DNA from: Acinetobacter sp. NIPH 298
Lineage (GTDB): Bacteria > Pseudomonadota > Gammaproteobacteria > Pseudomonadales > Moraxellaceae
Assembly: GCF_000369505.1 (NCBI RefSeq)
Contig: NZ_KB850055.1
Location: 1,917,513 to 1,981,512 of the forward strand
DNA: 64,000 nt
Direction of reading: 5' to 3'
Each line of letters begins with the position of its first letter. The first letter of the stretch is position 1. The notes beneath the pieces were generated by a model, which was given only the letters and a program-made list of their open reading frames with translations, was not told the origin of the DNA and made no database searches. Below are positions 10,086 to 19,730 of the stretch, piece after piece. A program made the position numbers and the translations under genes.

Positions 10086-11849
10086 TTATGCGACTTGCTG
10101 TGCAGTCTGCATCGGCAATAAATTCACATCTAAGACCAATTGATGCTGTCGGCTTGCATCCACCGTATATTCTGCTGTTTTAATCGAATCGACATAAATC
10201 CATTGTGATTGAACTTGTGTTTCATCAAATTGAACCATCAAATAACCTCGTTGATTCAAATTGCAGTAATTTAATTCATCAATCAACGCCGTAAATGCAA
10301 ACTCGAATTGTTGAAGCTGTGCCGTAGGGATATTAAGGTATTTTTCCATCCCTGGCGAAGATACAGAACTGGTTGCCAGCTCAACGCCAACAAAAGCACC
10401 ATCTTTACTATATAAATTAGACGACCACGCATTATGCGTATCCCCTGCAAGGACCACGACTTTCTTTTTTAACTGCGCCAAAGTGCCATATAGAATCTCA
10501 CGTTCAGCAAAATAACCATCCCAAGCATCTAGGTTATAAGGAGCGACAGTCAGCACACGTGCTTTTTCCTGCTCAGTAAGGCTTGGATCACCTTGTTTAA
10601 GACGCATTTTCAGAGTCACTAATTCAGTAATCTGAGTCGTCATTTGATTTAATGTGTCTGTGCTTGGATTGCCTGAAGTAATTTCTGCAAGCGACAATAA
10701 TAATTCAGCTGGAATTAGCATTTTGGTCATAAGAATCTGCTGACCCAATACATTCCATGTTGCGGTGGATTGTTGTAATTTCCCCAGCAACCAATCACGT
10801 TGGGTATAGCCCATCAAAGTGCGTGCAGGATTGGTTAAATCTTGTTGAAACTTTTGAATATCCAAACCTGAAGCAGTCAAATAGTCTGCATAATCAAGTT
10901 GTTTATCTCGTGCTAAAATTCGGGTATCCAGCATGGTCAGTTGTACCAGATTGCCAAAATCAAACTGACGATAAATATTTAAATGATCTGTCTCAGATAC
11001 TGGACGAATCGGCATCCATTCAAAATAGGCTTGTAATGCTGCAAGTTTACGCTCAAGGAAACTACCTTCGTTTTCCTGATGATTCTCCGCACCCTCTTTC
11101 CAAGTATCATTCGCCAACTCATGATCATCCCAAATGACAATAAATGGATGGCGTTGATGCAAGGCTTGTAGATCTTTATCGCTACGATACAGCGCATAGC
11201 GCTTGCGATAATCATCTAATTTAATAATTTCTTGGCTATTATCAGCTGCCAAGCTTCTTCCGAGTTTGGCTGCATCTTCTGAGGCATAACCATCCGCACC
11301 GTACTCATAAATGTAGTCGCCTAAATGAATCACCACATCGACATTTTGCTTTGCCATTTCACGATACACATAGAAATAGCCAGCGGGATAATTCGAACAA
11401 GAACAGACTGCGAAACTGACTTTCGAAGTACTGGTAGGCAATGTTTTGGTTTGTCCAACGGGAGACTTTTTATCACCAAAAATAAAGCGATAGTAATAGT
11501 TTTGATTCGGTGTCAAACCTGTTGCATCGACCTTAACCGTAAAATCTTGTGCTGCTGCCGTTGTCACCTTATCCGTCTTAACGATTTGCTTAAATTGATC
11601 ATCCAATGCAATTTCCCAAGTGACTTGCAAACGTGAACTTGAATCGTTTGGGCTAAGACGTGTCCAAAGAATCACACGATCCTGCAATGGATCACCGCTC
11701 GCCACACCATGATCAAAACTGACTTTCAGCGCATTGCTTTCTTTATCTGAACTATTATTACACCCTGTAAAACCTGCGGATAAAGACAAAGCCCCAAAAC
11801 CAAATAAACTCTTTTGAATCAGTTCCCGTCGTGAAATTTTTGCTGTCAT
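10086..11849 (-). CDS. phoD: PhoD-type alkaline phosphatase/phosphodiesterase, Tat-exported lipoprotein
   Basis: 587 residues. Exported metallo-phosphoesterase that releases phosphate from organic phosphates. The twin-arginine motif SRRELIQK is at residues 6-13, and the hydrophobic stretch ends in GFTGC (Cys30), a plausible lipobox. An N-terminal Ig-like PhoD_N domain follows, from DHGVASGDPLQDRVILWTRL. The metal-binding region has the CSCSN segment, VDVVIHLGDYIYEYG, IWDDHELANDTW and late VVLAGDTHNAW, all typical of PhoD (Fe/Ca site). A PHO-box-like direct repeat lies upstream. It sits alone between two identical tRNA-Leu genes. Confidence 0.92.
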   Translation of the reverse strand: MTAKISRRELIQKSLFGFGALSLSAGFTGCNNSSDKESNALKVSFDHGVASGDPLQDRVILWTRLSPNDSSSRLQVTWEIALDDQFKQIVKTDKVTTAAAQDFTVKVDATGLTPNQNYYYRFIFGDKKSPVGQTKTLPTSTSKVSFAVCSCSNYPAGYFYVYREMAKQNVDVVIHLGDYIYEYGADGYASEDAAKLGRSLAADNSQEIIKLDDYRKRYALYRSDKDLQALHQRHPFIVIWDDHELANDTWKEGAENHQENEGSFLERKLAALQAYFEWMPIRPVSETDHLNIYRQFDFGNLVQLTMLDTRILARDKQLDYADYLTASGLDIQKFQQDLTNPARTLMGYTQRDWLLGKLQQSTATWNVLGQQILMTKMLIPAELLLSLAEITSGNPSTDTLNQMTTQITELVTLKMRLKQGDPSLTEQEKARVLTVAPYNLDAWDGYFAEREILYGTLAQLKKKVVVLAGDTHNAWSSNLYSKDGAFVGVELATSSVSSPGMEKYLNIPTAQLQQFEFAFTALIDELNYCNLNQRGYLMVQFDETQVQSQWIYVDSIKTAEYTVDASRQHQLVLDVNLLPMQTAQQVA

Positions 11850-11921
11850 TTGATGGCTACCTTGGTTTTTATTACTTTAAACAAATAAAACTAAAGTAGG
11901 TAGATGAAGGTTTGATCTCAA

Positions 11922-11943
11922 TTTAATGAAAAATTTATGAAAA
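11922..11943 (-). promoter_or_regulatory. PHO-box-like direct repeat upstream of phoD
   Basis: On the minus strand this reads as two 11-bp direct repeats, TTTTCATAAAT and TTTTCATTAAA. It matches the layout of a PhoB site (CTGTCATAAAN twice), with CTG replaced by TTT. It is about 73 nt upstream of the phoD start. Phosphate control is inference. Confidence 0.5.
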
Positions 11944-12057
11944 ATAGCGGATTTAGCTTATTTTTTATGAGATAAGCACATGAATTGACTGAAAAGAAAG
12001 CAAATAATTCGTTTCACTCTTGCCAAGTTTTAAAGTGTCCTCTATTATTGCGCACAT

Positions 12058-12143
12058 GCCCGAGTGGTGAAATCGGTAGACACAGGGGATTTAAAATCCC
12101 CCGCCCACAAAGCGTGCCAGTTCGAGTCTGGCCTCGGGCACCA
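12058..12143 (+). tRNA. tRNA-Leu(TAA), copy 2
   Basis: 86 nt, identical to the tRNA at 9881-9966, including the encoded CCA. Here it is a single tRNA with its own terminator. Confidence 0.96.
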
Positions 12144-12177
12144 TTTTTCAACAATGAAATTTGGTGCGTAAAAAAAT

Positions 12178-12198
12178 CCAGCCTAAGCTGGTTTTTTT
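12178..12198 (+). terminator. Terminator of tRNA-Leu copy 2
   Basis: CCAGC-CTAA-GCTGG plus seven T. Similarity to the terminator of copy 1 continues through TTTTATGCCTGAAATT. Confidence 0.85.
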
Positions 12199-12218
12199 AT
12201 GCCTGAAATTCGGTCAGC

Positions 12219-12614
12219 TTAATACTGGATCAACTGAAAATTTGGATGATCTGCGAGTTGCTGTAAATAATAACGTTCTTTTTGATAAAAATATTTGTAC
12301 ATTCGATTGACCCACTCACCACGTCGAAAAGTGAGTACTTTTTTATTGACACCATCGTAGCTCAACAAAACAATATCGCCACCCTCTTGGTTCAATAGCG
12401 TAATTCGATAACTATGTGGTGCATGTAAATGAGAGGCACTGAGTTCTCTGACGATTTCAACTTTATGCTCACCATCAAGCCAATATTGTTTATCAACCAA
12501 TGCCTTTTCATTGACCCAAAATCCCGTTTCCGCGCCATCATATGTATCAATCAAGAAAAAATGATGTAACTCTTTTAATAACTCAGATGCAGTGATATCC
12601 AAATAATCATTCAT
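12219..12614 (-). CDS. Hypothetical protein, 131 residues
   Basis: Cytoplasmic by appearance, with no signal peptide or membrane segment. It is rich in Tyr, His and acidic residues, with a C-terminal helix (YKYFYQKERYYLQQLADHP). I do not recognise a family. The frame is clean and about 400 nt long, the ATG is preceded by purines, and it fills the space after the second tRNA-Leu terminator. It may be restricted to Acinetobacter. Confidence 0.7.
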   Translation of the reverse strand: MNDYLDITASELLKELHHFFLIDTYDGAETGFWVNEKALVDKQYWLDGEHKVEIVRELSASHLHAPHSYRITLLNQEGGDIVLLSYDGVNKKVLTFRRGEWVNRMYKYFYQKERYYLQQLADHPNFQLIQY

Positions 12615-12968
12615 ATCGACCTCTACTCATTTAAATTTTTATAATTCATGTCACTATTTTCGTGGTTCATCCCAGCCAGATAGCAACGTCATGAGCAAGT
12701 TTTTAAAAGATCAAAAAATGATTATTTTATTCAAGTTATTGTCATTTAAAGAAAATTGCTCTTTTATCTCAAAGATATATAGGGCGATTTAGAGAATCAA
12801 TATTTTTTTCTTAGGCTGTCATGAAAATCAGATAAAAAGAAATTTATGCCAAATCAGGTGTTTATACAAACTTAATTATAATTAAAAAATAAATATATCC
12901 ACATGATTTTAAAGTGATTTAGCTAAGACTTGGCTAAATCACTTTATTCATGATATACACAACGATTG
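12615..12968. other. Intergenic region without a gene
   Basis: AT-rich. The only structure seen is the hairpin at 12911-12945, downstream of the FKBP gene. No convincing short coding frame or RNA was recognised. Confidence 0.5.
12911..12945 (-). terminator. Terminator of the FKBP/yaeQ genes
   Basis: A perfect 13-bp stem AAAGTGATTTAGC / GCTAAATCACTTT with a 9-nt loop, 24 nt after the FKBP stop. On the minus strand it is followed by TTTAAAATC. Confidence 0.7.
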
Positions 12969-13310
12969 CTATTGGTCGCGTGTTTTTACATCAAAAAGTT
13001 CAATTTCAAAAGTCAGATTTGAGTTTGCAGGGATAATTTTCCCCATCTTACGTTCACCGTAAGCTAAATGTGCAGGTACGATGAGTTTACGCTTTCCACC
13101 CACACGCATACCCATAATGCCTTGATCCCATCCTTTAATTACACGTCCTGTGCCAATCACAGTTTCAAAGTAATTACCACGATCAAGTGAAGAATCGAAC
13201 TGGGTTCCATCTTCTAACCAACCAGTATAATGTGTGGTGATTAAAGCACCTTTTACCGCTTCTTTACCTTCACCTACTTTTAAATCAATAATCTGTAACT
13301 CTGCGCTCAT
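12969..13310 (-). CDS. FKBP-type peptidyl-prolyl cis-trans isomerase
   Basis: 113 residues, one complete FKBP domain with no signal peptide, so cytoplasmic. The isomerase pocket residues are in TTHYTGWLEDGTQFDSS, the VIKGWDQGIMGM helix and GKRKLIVPAHLAYGER. It accelerates X-Pro bond isomerisation in protein folding. It follows yaeQ by 43 nt and may be cotranscribed with it. Confidence 0.93.
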   Translation of the reverse strand: MSAELQIIDLKVGEGKEAVKGALITTHYTGWLEDGTQFDSSLDRGNYFETVIGTGRVIKGWDQGIMGMRVGGKRKLIVPAHLAYGERKMGKIIPANSNLTFEIELFDVKTRDQ

Positions 13311-13353
13311 TTTTGTCTCTCCAAACTCAGCTCAATTCAGGGTGTATTCACTA

Positions 13354-13884
13354 TTATTGCAATTGTTGCCACTGAATGTCGACTTGGCCTTTGTCACTCA
13401 ACAATGTCCATTCACCATCCATGATGTTTAACTGCAACTGCATGGTACGCTCACATAATTGCTCAAGTGCTTGGGTGGTTTGAGTAGAAAGCTGCCAAAC
13501 TTCAACATTGCTCAGTGTTTTGATTTTGGTACTTTTCTGCCACCAATCATTTGCTTGTGCGCCATAGGTCACCACGGCAACACTTTTACATCGCGCACTG
13601 GCTTTTTTCACTTTATCTTCAGATGGACAACCCACTTCAATCCATTTTTCTAACAAGCCCGTCAGATCTTTTTGCCATAAAGCAGGCTCATCTGTTTCAA
13701 ATAGATCTTTGGTGAAATCCAAATGTTCATCTGCATAACGCGCATAAGCAAGGATACGCACCATTAATCGCTCAATCGTTTCTGATGGGTGTTGAGCAAG
13801 GGTCAGTTGATAATCTGCATAAATATGCTGATCCATATTGGCAATATTTAGGTCTGCCTTATATATCGTTGCTTTTAACGCCAT
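13354..13884 (-). CDS. yaeQ: YaeQ family protein
   Basis: 176 residues, full length for the YaeQ family. It begins with the conserved MALKATIYKADLNIANMDQ and has the ERLMVRILAYARYADE and DEPALWQKDLTG segments. YaeQ has a PD-(D/E)XK nuclease-like fold and is reported as a suppressor of RfaH loss, but its true role is unknown. Neighbours give no further clue. Confidence 0.92.
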   Translation of the reverse strand: MALKATIYKADLNIANMDQHIYADYQLTLAQHPSETIERLMVRILAYARYADEHLDFTKDLFETDEPALWQKDLTGLLEKWIEVGCPSEDKVKKASARCKSVAVVTYGAQANDWWQKSTKIKTLSNVEVWQLSTQTTQALEQLCERTMQLQLNIMDGEWTLLSDKGQVDIQWQQLQ

Positions 13885-13952
13885 TGCTTCATGTCCTCAA
13901 ATTTGGCGCTAAGCATACTCTATTTTTGCTAGAAAATGATGCGATTTGTGAA

Positions 13953-14957
13953 TCAACTCGACTCATCTAGGCGACACGCCAAGAGTTGTTTTTCAAACTC
14001 AAACCAGTCCTGTTGCACCTGACAAATGATTTCTATTCGATTATCAATACTTGCTTCTACCGACTTATAGTTAAACTGTTGCGGATTGAAATTAAAACTT
14101 TTCCAGCCTTGATCGGTATTAAATATTCCTTTGATCCGAACCCAATCCTGCTGTGCGCACAATAGATCCAATAAATCATAAAAGTTGAATTGCCAACGTT
14201 TGGAAAACTTCCAACCAGCGACCGTAAATCCTTGCGCAGTTTCAATATAATGGTAGGGCAACTGTTTGATTTCTTGTTCCGCAGCATCACCGAGCTGTGT
14301 TTTTTGCAATCGCAGTAAAGGTTGGATTTTTCGTTGCAAAGGCAGCTGGATAAGATCAAGCTGATCTAGCCAGACTTTTCCATGCTCCGCTTCGATCCAA
14401 TGCTGGACATAAGTCTGATATTCTTGTTTTAACGCTAAATACGCATCTTGGTCGGCTTCGGTCATACAATCAATATGGGACAATACAACAATTTGTGCCG
14501 CTTTGAGCTGGTCGGTATATAGATTCTGCTGTACCCAATCATGGTCATGCAAACGACTGCCATCAATCACGATCACCAGTGCACGCATTTCTAGACTACT
14601 CTGCCAATGTGGCTCTGTTAGCTGATCGAGTAATTGTGCTGGATGCCCCAAGCCCGTTGGTTCAATGAATAAACGATCGGGTTTGCTTTCACTTAATAAA
14701 CGCGCCAACGCAATTTGCATCGGCAATTGACTGCTACAACACAAACAACCGCCCAACAACTCTTTGACGGTATAACCATCCTGTTGGCTGATTAGTTGTT
14801 GATCTACCCCAATCTGCCCGAACTCGTTCATCAAAATCGCCCAAACTTCATGCTCAGGTTTTTGTGCTAATAAATGCTGTAATAATGTGGTCTTCCCTGC
14901 ACCTAAAAAGCCAGAAATAATATGTGTTGGAACTGCTTTGGGCGAAATGAATTTCAC
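13953..14957 (-). CDS. COG0523/CobW-family G3E GTPase (putative metallochaperone)
   Basis: 334 residues. The N-terminal GTPase domain has the Walker A loop GFLGAGKTTLL (about residues 17-27) and the diagnostic metal-binding GGCLCC (CxCC) near residue 69, then an IEPTGLGHP switch. A CobW C-terminal domain is present. Family members (ZigA, YeiR, YjiA) deliver zinc or cobalt. The guanine-specificity loop normally reads NKxD but here is SHID (VVLSHIDCM), so nucleotide preference may be altered. No Zur site was recognised upstream. Confidence 0.85.
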   Translation of the reverse strand: MKFISPKAVPTHIISGFLGAGKTTLLQHLLAQKPEHEVWAILMNEFGQIGVDQQLISQQDGYTVKELLGGCLCCSSQLPMQIALARLLSESKPDRLFIEPTGLGHPAQLLDQLTEPHWQSSLEMRALVIVIDGSRLHDHDWVQQNLYTDQLKAAQIVVLSHIDCMTEADQDAYLALKQEYQTYVQHWIEAEHGKVWLDQLDLIQLPLQRKIQPLLRLQKTQLGDAAEQEIKQLPYHYIETAQGFTVAGWKFSKRWQFNFYDLLDLLCAQQDWVRIKGIFNTDQGWKSFNFNPQQFNYKSVEASIDNRIEIICQVQQDWFEFEKQLLACRLDESS

Positions 14958-15429
14958 GACATACTCAGGAACAAGGATTTATTGCATTGTAATGCGAAAA
15001 AAACAGGAAAAGAAATAATCAGCGATCAAACAACCAAACCTTAATAAAGGCTCACTTAAACATATTAATGAGACCACTATCACATAGTTAATCTAATAAC
15101 CTTATTCAAAATACAAATATGAATGGTTTATTCAATTAAGTAATTCTAATGAACTCACTAGCAATGTTTAATCTGCGTAAACAGTTAGTTTGTTTTTTAT
15201 CCAAAAAAACATATTTCCATACATTTTAGCACGCAATAATTGGCTATTCATTTACAGAGTAACCACATAAAGTCCTTCAATATTTCAAATTGTTAAGCTT
15301 GGCGTAATAGATTGTTAAGGTTATTGCCGTAAATAGATTTGGCACATAGCATGAGCACATGTCTTGATTTGTGGCTTATCTACAAATCAGGCTGTTTTTT
15401 AATGAAACTGAAATTAAAGGATGCCAACA
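14958..15429. other. Intergenic region, leader of the small exported peptide gene
   Basis: About 470 nt without a coding frame. A short hairpin (GATTTGT at 15366-15372 with ACAAATC at 15382-15388, then a T-run) lies just before the small ORF and could be an attenuator or part of the leader. Nothing else was recognised. Confidence 0.4.
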
Positions 15430-15606
15430 ATGAAACTTATCAAAACACTTCTTGCTACGACGCTTACTCTTGCTGCTGCGACTACATTTGCTGCGTCAGC
15501 TAACGAAGCACAAACTGAAGACCGTGTTGTTGTTTCAACTCAAGAACAACCAGCGACTGATGCAACAAGCGAAGCTGCTCCTGCATCTGAACCAGTAGCA
15601 AACTAA
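15430..15606 (+). CDS. Small exported peptide of unknown function, 58 residues
   Basis: The ATG at 15430 is chosen because AAAGG lies 9-10 nt upstream; the ATG at 15421 abuts that site. The protein is almost all signal peptide (MKLIKTLLATTLTLAAATTFAA) plus about 36 residues, acidic and Ala/Thr/Glu-rich, without Cys. It is followed by a strong terminator, so it is a real transcription unit. Function unknown; a periplasmic or secreted peptide is the most that can be said. Confidence 0.7.
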   Translation: MKLIKTLLATTLTLAAATTFAASANEAQTEDRVVVSTQEQPATDATSEAAPASEPVAN

Positions 15607-15677
15607 TATAGATTTTAAAAGCTACCTCTGCTTTTTTAAATCGATTTATTATGATTTGATCCTATTTCATAATAAAT

Positions 15678-15715
15678 AAAAAAAGATCGAACCATGCTGC
15701 GGTTCGATCTTTTTT
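15678..15715. terminator. Bidirectional terminator
   Basis: A 10-bp GC-containing stem AGATCGAACC / GGTTCGATCT with A-run and T-run. It is shared by the small peptide gene and the convergent thioesterase. Confidence 0.9.
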
Positions 15716-15731
15716 ATGGGCTAAATAAAAA

Positions 15732-16247
15732 TTAAGGCGAAGACTTAAACATACTGCATGAGGGTTGATGAACTTCTTGTAGGCGCCTTTCTTTCCGTTG
15801 CTCTGCTGCTTCGAAACGACAACGCTTCCAATCAGTATCTAATTTTAAAGATGGAACTTGTTTCGGTTGGCGCTGTTCATCAACAGCAACCATGGTGAAA
15901 TAACAGGTGTTGGTGTGTCTGATACTACGTTTTTGAATATTTTGGGCTTCGACGCGAATCCCTATTTCCATTGAAGTACGGCCAACATGGTTTACACTCG
16001 CTAAAAATGTCACCAATTCACCAACATAAATGGGTTCTTTAAAATTGACTTTATCAACAGATAGCGTCACCACGTAACTGCCTGAATAACGACTAGCGCA
16101 AGCATAAGCGACTTGGTCAAGCAGTTTTAAAATAGCGCCACCATGTACATTACCAGAAAAGTTTGCCATATCTGGTGTCATCAAAACCGACATTGTAAGC
16201 TCTGATTGATCATCAGGCGTCTGATGGAATTGATCTAGTTGATCCAT
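15732..16247 (-). CDS. Acyl-CoA thioesterase, YciA-like hotdog fold
   Basis: 171 residues, one hotdog domain. The core includes MTPDMANFSGNVHGGAILKLLDQVAYACASRYSG (active-site loop with the central helix) and DKVNFKEPIYVGE. This family hydrolyses short and medium acyl-CoAs in the cytosol. A basic C-terminal tail (KRCRFEAAEQRKERR) follows. Monocistronic. Confidence 0.88.
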   Translation of the reverse strand: MDQLDQFHQTPDDQSELTMSVLMTPDMANFSGNVHGGAILKLLDQVAYACASRYSGSYVVTLSVDKVNFKEPIYVGELVTFLASVNHVGRTSMEIGIRVEAQNIQKRSIRHTNTCYFTMVAVDEQRQPKQVPSLKLDTDWKRCRFEAAEQRKERRLQEVHQPSCSMFKSSP

Positions 16248-16377
16248 GTTTGGGACTCATAGCGGAAAACAGCACCACTATTATCACTCATTCATGATCG
16301 CAAACATATATCTAAATCAATCAAACACTGTCGCTTGCTCGAGGAGCGATTGTTTTACCTATCACGAGAACGTATTT

Positions 16378-17001
16378 CTAACTTAAATTTGCGGAATTCA
16401 TGAGACCAAATACCCCATTGACGATCATATCAACCGCAATCGTCCCGATGAGCAATGCAGCTAAGCGCCCCACGATATCAAAATAACGGTCAATGTATTT
16501 TGCATGTTTATAGCGTAAATGATCATGCCCATACTTCATGAGAATCAAAATACTACAGGTCAAGAACAACGTGACAGCAATCACAGCGACTGCAGCTGTA
16601 AAAGGTAAGGTTACCCCCGTGACCACTGCCGCACTAATCGTTCCCGGCCCAATCATAAATGGCATCGCAATCGTTCCAGCTAAGTGCTCAGGTGCACCAC
16701 GCATTTCACCGATGGTATCAGCCCCCTGAAATACATAACGATAGCCAATCACTAAGAAAATTAAGCCACCAAAAATTTGAAAAGACTCAAAACGGACATT
16801 CAAATATCGACTAAAAATATTCTCGCCGCCCCACGCGAATAAAACAAAAACAATGAAGGCAATCAAGCTCCCTTGAATAAGGGCTTTATTAAATACCGTT
16901 ACATCAGTATTTCGGATAATCCCCACCATATAGACACTCATAAGGAAGGGATTTAACAATGCGAAAAACAACGCAAAAGCATGAACATAAGAAGAAAACA
17001 T
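16378..17001 (-). CDS. MarC family inner-membrane protein
   Basis: About 207 residues with six hydrophobic segments, matching the MarC/UPF0056 family. Signatures are ALLNPFLMSVYM near the N-terminus and AMPFMIGPGTISAAVV in the middle. Despite its name the family has no proven role in antibiotic resistance; it may be a transporter. The ATG at 17001 is preferred to an upstream GTG at 17016. Confidence 0.88.
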   Translation of the reverse strand: MFSSYVHAFALFFALLNPFLMSVYMVGIIRNTDVTVFNKALIQGSLIAFIVFVLFAWGGENIFSRYLNVRFESFQIFGGLIFLVIGYRYVFQGADTIGEMRGAPEHLAGTIAMPFMIGPGTISAAVVTGVTLPFTAAVAVIAVTLFLTCSILILMKYGHDHLRYKHAKYIDRYFDIVGRLAALLIGTIAVDMIVNGVFGLMNSANLS

Positions 17002-17016
17002 AAAATACTCGTGCAC

Positions 17017-17649
17017 ATCACTATGGATGTTCTTTGAAAATTAATTTGAGAATGAAATAAGCTATCTATTAAGGATCTGTTTACAGCACATGCTAGAATT
17101 TATTTACTACTAACGAGCTTTTGTTAAGGTAAAATTAGCCCCTACCCAACATGTGAATCTGTAAACTTACAATTTGATTATCTAAGGTTTTAATCATAAA
17201 TTTAATCCCCTTGATCACGGTGAAGCTCGATAGTTACTTCATATCATGAATCGTATGTTGGTTATGCTTGTTCACATAAAATGAAAGTGCTTCTCAATTG
17301 AGTTTCAAAGTAGCAGCATCCCCATAGCCCCCAACCAATATCCTTAAAGATAACACCTTAGTTGAAGTCAATAAAATGCCTTCACTTGAATTTGAATGCG
17401 CGACTATTGCTTATAATTTTTACATATAGGAGCTTACTTTGATTTGGCTAGCATGTATAAGTATGGTATTGAAAATGTAGATATATTTGAATAAATAAGA
17501 TTCTTAGTATTATTCATTTTTTGTGAATAAAAACCTATTTAAACTTATTACTGTGACAGCGTCTTCGTGGTTCTCTAACAAAAACTCATCGTTCCTGACA
17601 TTTCATTAAAGAACCACTTCATCAAAAGATTTTTAACACTTAAAGTATA
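17017..17649. other. Intergenic region without a recognised gene
   Basis: About 630 nt. No frame over 60 codons and no family similarity seen. A loose inverted repeat (GTGGTTCT near 17567 with AGAACCAC near 17610) lies close to the malic enzyme stop, and a TATAAT-like hexamer follows TTGC near 17410. It could hold decayed coding DNA or a small RNA, but nothing here proves it. Confidence 0.35.
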
Positions 17650-19350
17650 CTAAAACGTTACCCGCGAATACTGACGATAGGCTGGTGTCCAGAAATTATC
17701 GTCAATTACGGTTTTAAGCAGATCGTTACTCATTGGCATCGCTAAGCCATCTGCCATTGCTGCTTTTGCCACCTTAAATGCGATAAACTTAGAAACCTGT
17801 TGAATATCATTGATATTTGGCAATAAGTCCGCTGTTGCATTTTTCAATCGTGGTGAACAATCGGCTAAAGCGGTGCTTGCCGCCATCAGCATTGAATCAC
17901 TGATATGTGTCGCGCCACAAGCAATCACACCCAAGCCAATCCCCGGAAAAATATAAGAGTTATTACACTGCGCAATCGGATACGCTTTGCCTTGGAAAAA
18001 TACAGGGGCAAAAGGACTGCCAGTCGCGACAATCGCCGCACCTTGTGTCCATTCGATAATATCTTTTGGCTGTGCTTCGACTTGAGAAGTTGGATTCGAC
18101 AACGGTAAAACAATCGGATGTTTATAATATTTGGCTAAGCTTTTAATCACTTCTTCACTAAACAATCCTGCCTGCCCTGACACGCCAATCAAAATACTCG
18201 GTTTGGAGTTTTGCACCACATCTAACAAGGCAATGTTTTTACCCTGTCCTTCCCATGACTGAATTGTAGCAACTGGCGTTGCCAATTTTTGTTGGAAGTC
18301 CAACAGGTTTTCTTGTTGATCGGTCATTAAACCAAAGCGATCTACCATAAAGATACGTGAACGTGCCTCATGGTCACTCAAGCCTTCATCAATCATCTGT
18401 CTCACGATATGTTCAGCGATACCACAACCAGCCGAACCTGCACCAACAAAGGTAATGGTTTGATCTTTGAGTTGTTTGCCTTGCGCACGTGATGCCGCGA
18501 TCAAAGTCGCAACAGTGACCGCTGCCGTGCCTTGGATATCATCATTAAAACAGCAAATTTTGTCGCGGTATTGAGTCAGTAAAGGCATAGCATTATGTTG
18601 AGCAAAATCCTCAAACTGGATCAATACATCAGGCCAACGCTGGCGAATAGCGGTAATAATCTGCTCAACAAATTGATAGTATTGTTCACCTGTTATCCGA
18701 GGCTGTTTCAAGCCCATATAGATCGGGTCATTGAGTAACTGTTGATTATTGGTCCCAACATCAATGGTAATTGGCAATGTATACGCAGGACTAATCCCAC
18801 CACAAGCGGTATATAAAGAGAGTTTCCCAATTGGAATCCCCATGCCACCGATGCCTTGATCGCCTAGACCGAGGATGCGCTCGCCATCTGTAATCACGAT
18901 CACTTTGACGTTTTTCTTATTAACGTTGTGAATGATTTGGTCGATATATTCACGCTCACCATAAGAAATAAAGATACCGCGATGACGACGATAAATATCT
19001 GAGAAACGCTGACAAGCCTCTCCCACCGTTGGGGTATAAATAATCGGTAGCATTTCATCTAAATGCTGACTCAATAAACTATAGAATAGGGTTTCATTGG
19101 TGTCTTGAATATTTCGCAAATAAATATGCTTATTCATGTCACTCCCAAAAGAAAGATATTGCTGATAAGAACGTTGGGTTTGTTCTTCAATATTTTCGAT
19201 ATTGTTGGGTATGAGACCATGAAGATTAAATCTTTCTCGTTCTTCTTCAGAAAAAGCAGATCCTTTATTTAACAAAGGTAATTCTAAAAGTGCGTTTCCA
19301 GCATAAGGGATATATAAAGGTTTTTTGGTTTTAATTTGGTTCACTGTCAT
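17650..19350 (-). CDS. maeA: NAD-dependent malic enzyme (oxaloacetate-decarboxylating)
   Basis: 566 residues. Cytosolic oxidative decarboxylation of malate to pyruvate and CO2. Motifs in order: [22 protein letters not shown], the catalytic [33 protein letters not shown], the metal site [13 protein letters not shown], and the Rossmann loop [12 protein letters not shown]. The length and SfcA-like architecture point to the NAD-preferring MaeA rather than the larger MaeB with its phosphotransacetylase tail. Monocistronic. Confidence 0.94.
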   Translation of the reverse strand: MTVNQIKTKKPLYIPYAGNALLELPLLNKGSAFSEEERERFNLHGLIPNNIENIEEQTQRSYQQYLSFGSDMNKHIYLRNIQDTNETLFYSLLSQHLDEMLPIIYTPTVGEACQRFSDIYRRHRGIFISYGEREYIDQIIHNVNKKNVKVIVITDGERILGLGDQGIGGMGIPIGKLSLYTACGGISPAYTLPITIDVGTNNQQLLNDPIYMGLKQPRITGEQYYQFVEQIITAIRQRWPDVLIQFEDFAQHNAMPLLTQYRDKICCFNDDIQGTAAVTVATLIAASRAQGKQLKDQTITFVGAGSAGCGIAEHIVRQMIDEGLSDHEARSRIFMVDRFGLMTDQQENLLDFQQKLATPVATIQSWEGQGKNIALLDVVQNSKPSILIGVSGQAGLFSEEVIKSLAKYYKHPIVLPLSNPTSQVEAQPKDIIEWTQGAAIVATGSPFAPVFFQGKAYPIAQCNNSYIFPGIGLGVIACGATHISDSMLMAASTALADCSPRLKNATADLLPNINDIQQVSKFIAFKVAKAAMADGLAMPMSNDLLKTVIDDNFWTPAYRQYSRVTF

Positions 19351-19730
19351 ACCGCGCTCTTCAACCTATCCGTCAAATATAAAAATTTCTTCGCTCAAGT
19401 TCAGAAAAACTGAACTTTGGCATAGTCAATAATTTACACCAATAGCGACCTAAAACTGTATTTATCTGGTTATATGTAAAGCCATATGATATTTAGAATC
19501 TAAATGGTTGCTTAGCAAAGATCGTTTGTATCGCTTGATAAAATTGTTATCTACGGAATATAGCATCGTGCTTTGATCGAAAAAGAATACAAAAGCAAAC
19601 ACGGCAGGCAAAATATGGTACTGAAGTCATCATTAGCCTTGTGGAAAGCTTGAATTGACCCGAATAAATAGATACAGATTAAAAGAGAAACTCAGGTCTC
19701 TTTTAATCTGTTTTTCAATACGAAACTGCT
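19351..19730. other. Intergenic region
   Basis: 380 nt between malic enzyme and desaturase. Apart from the hairpin at 19675-19710, nothing was recognised. Confidence 0.4.
19675..19715. terminator. Hairpin terminator after the desaturase
   Basis: A 14-bp perfect stem CAGATTAAAAGAGA / TCTCTTTTAATCTG, 20 nt past the desaturase stop. The T-run is on the plus-strand side; in the minus direction the tail is only moderately T-rich. Confidence 0.65.
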
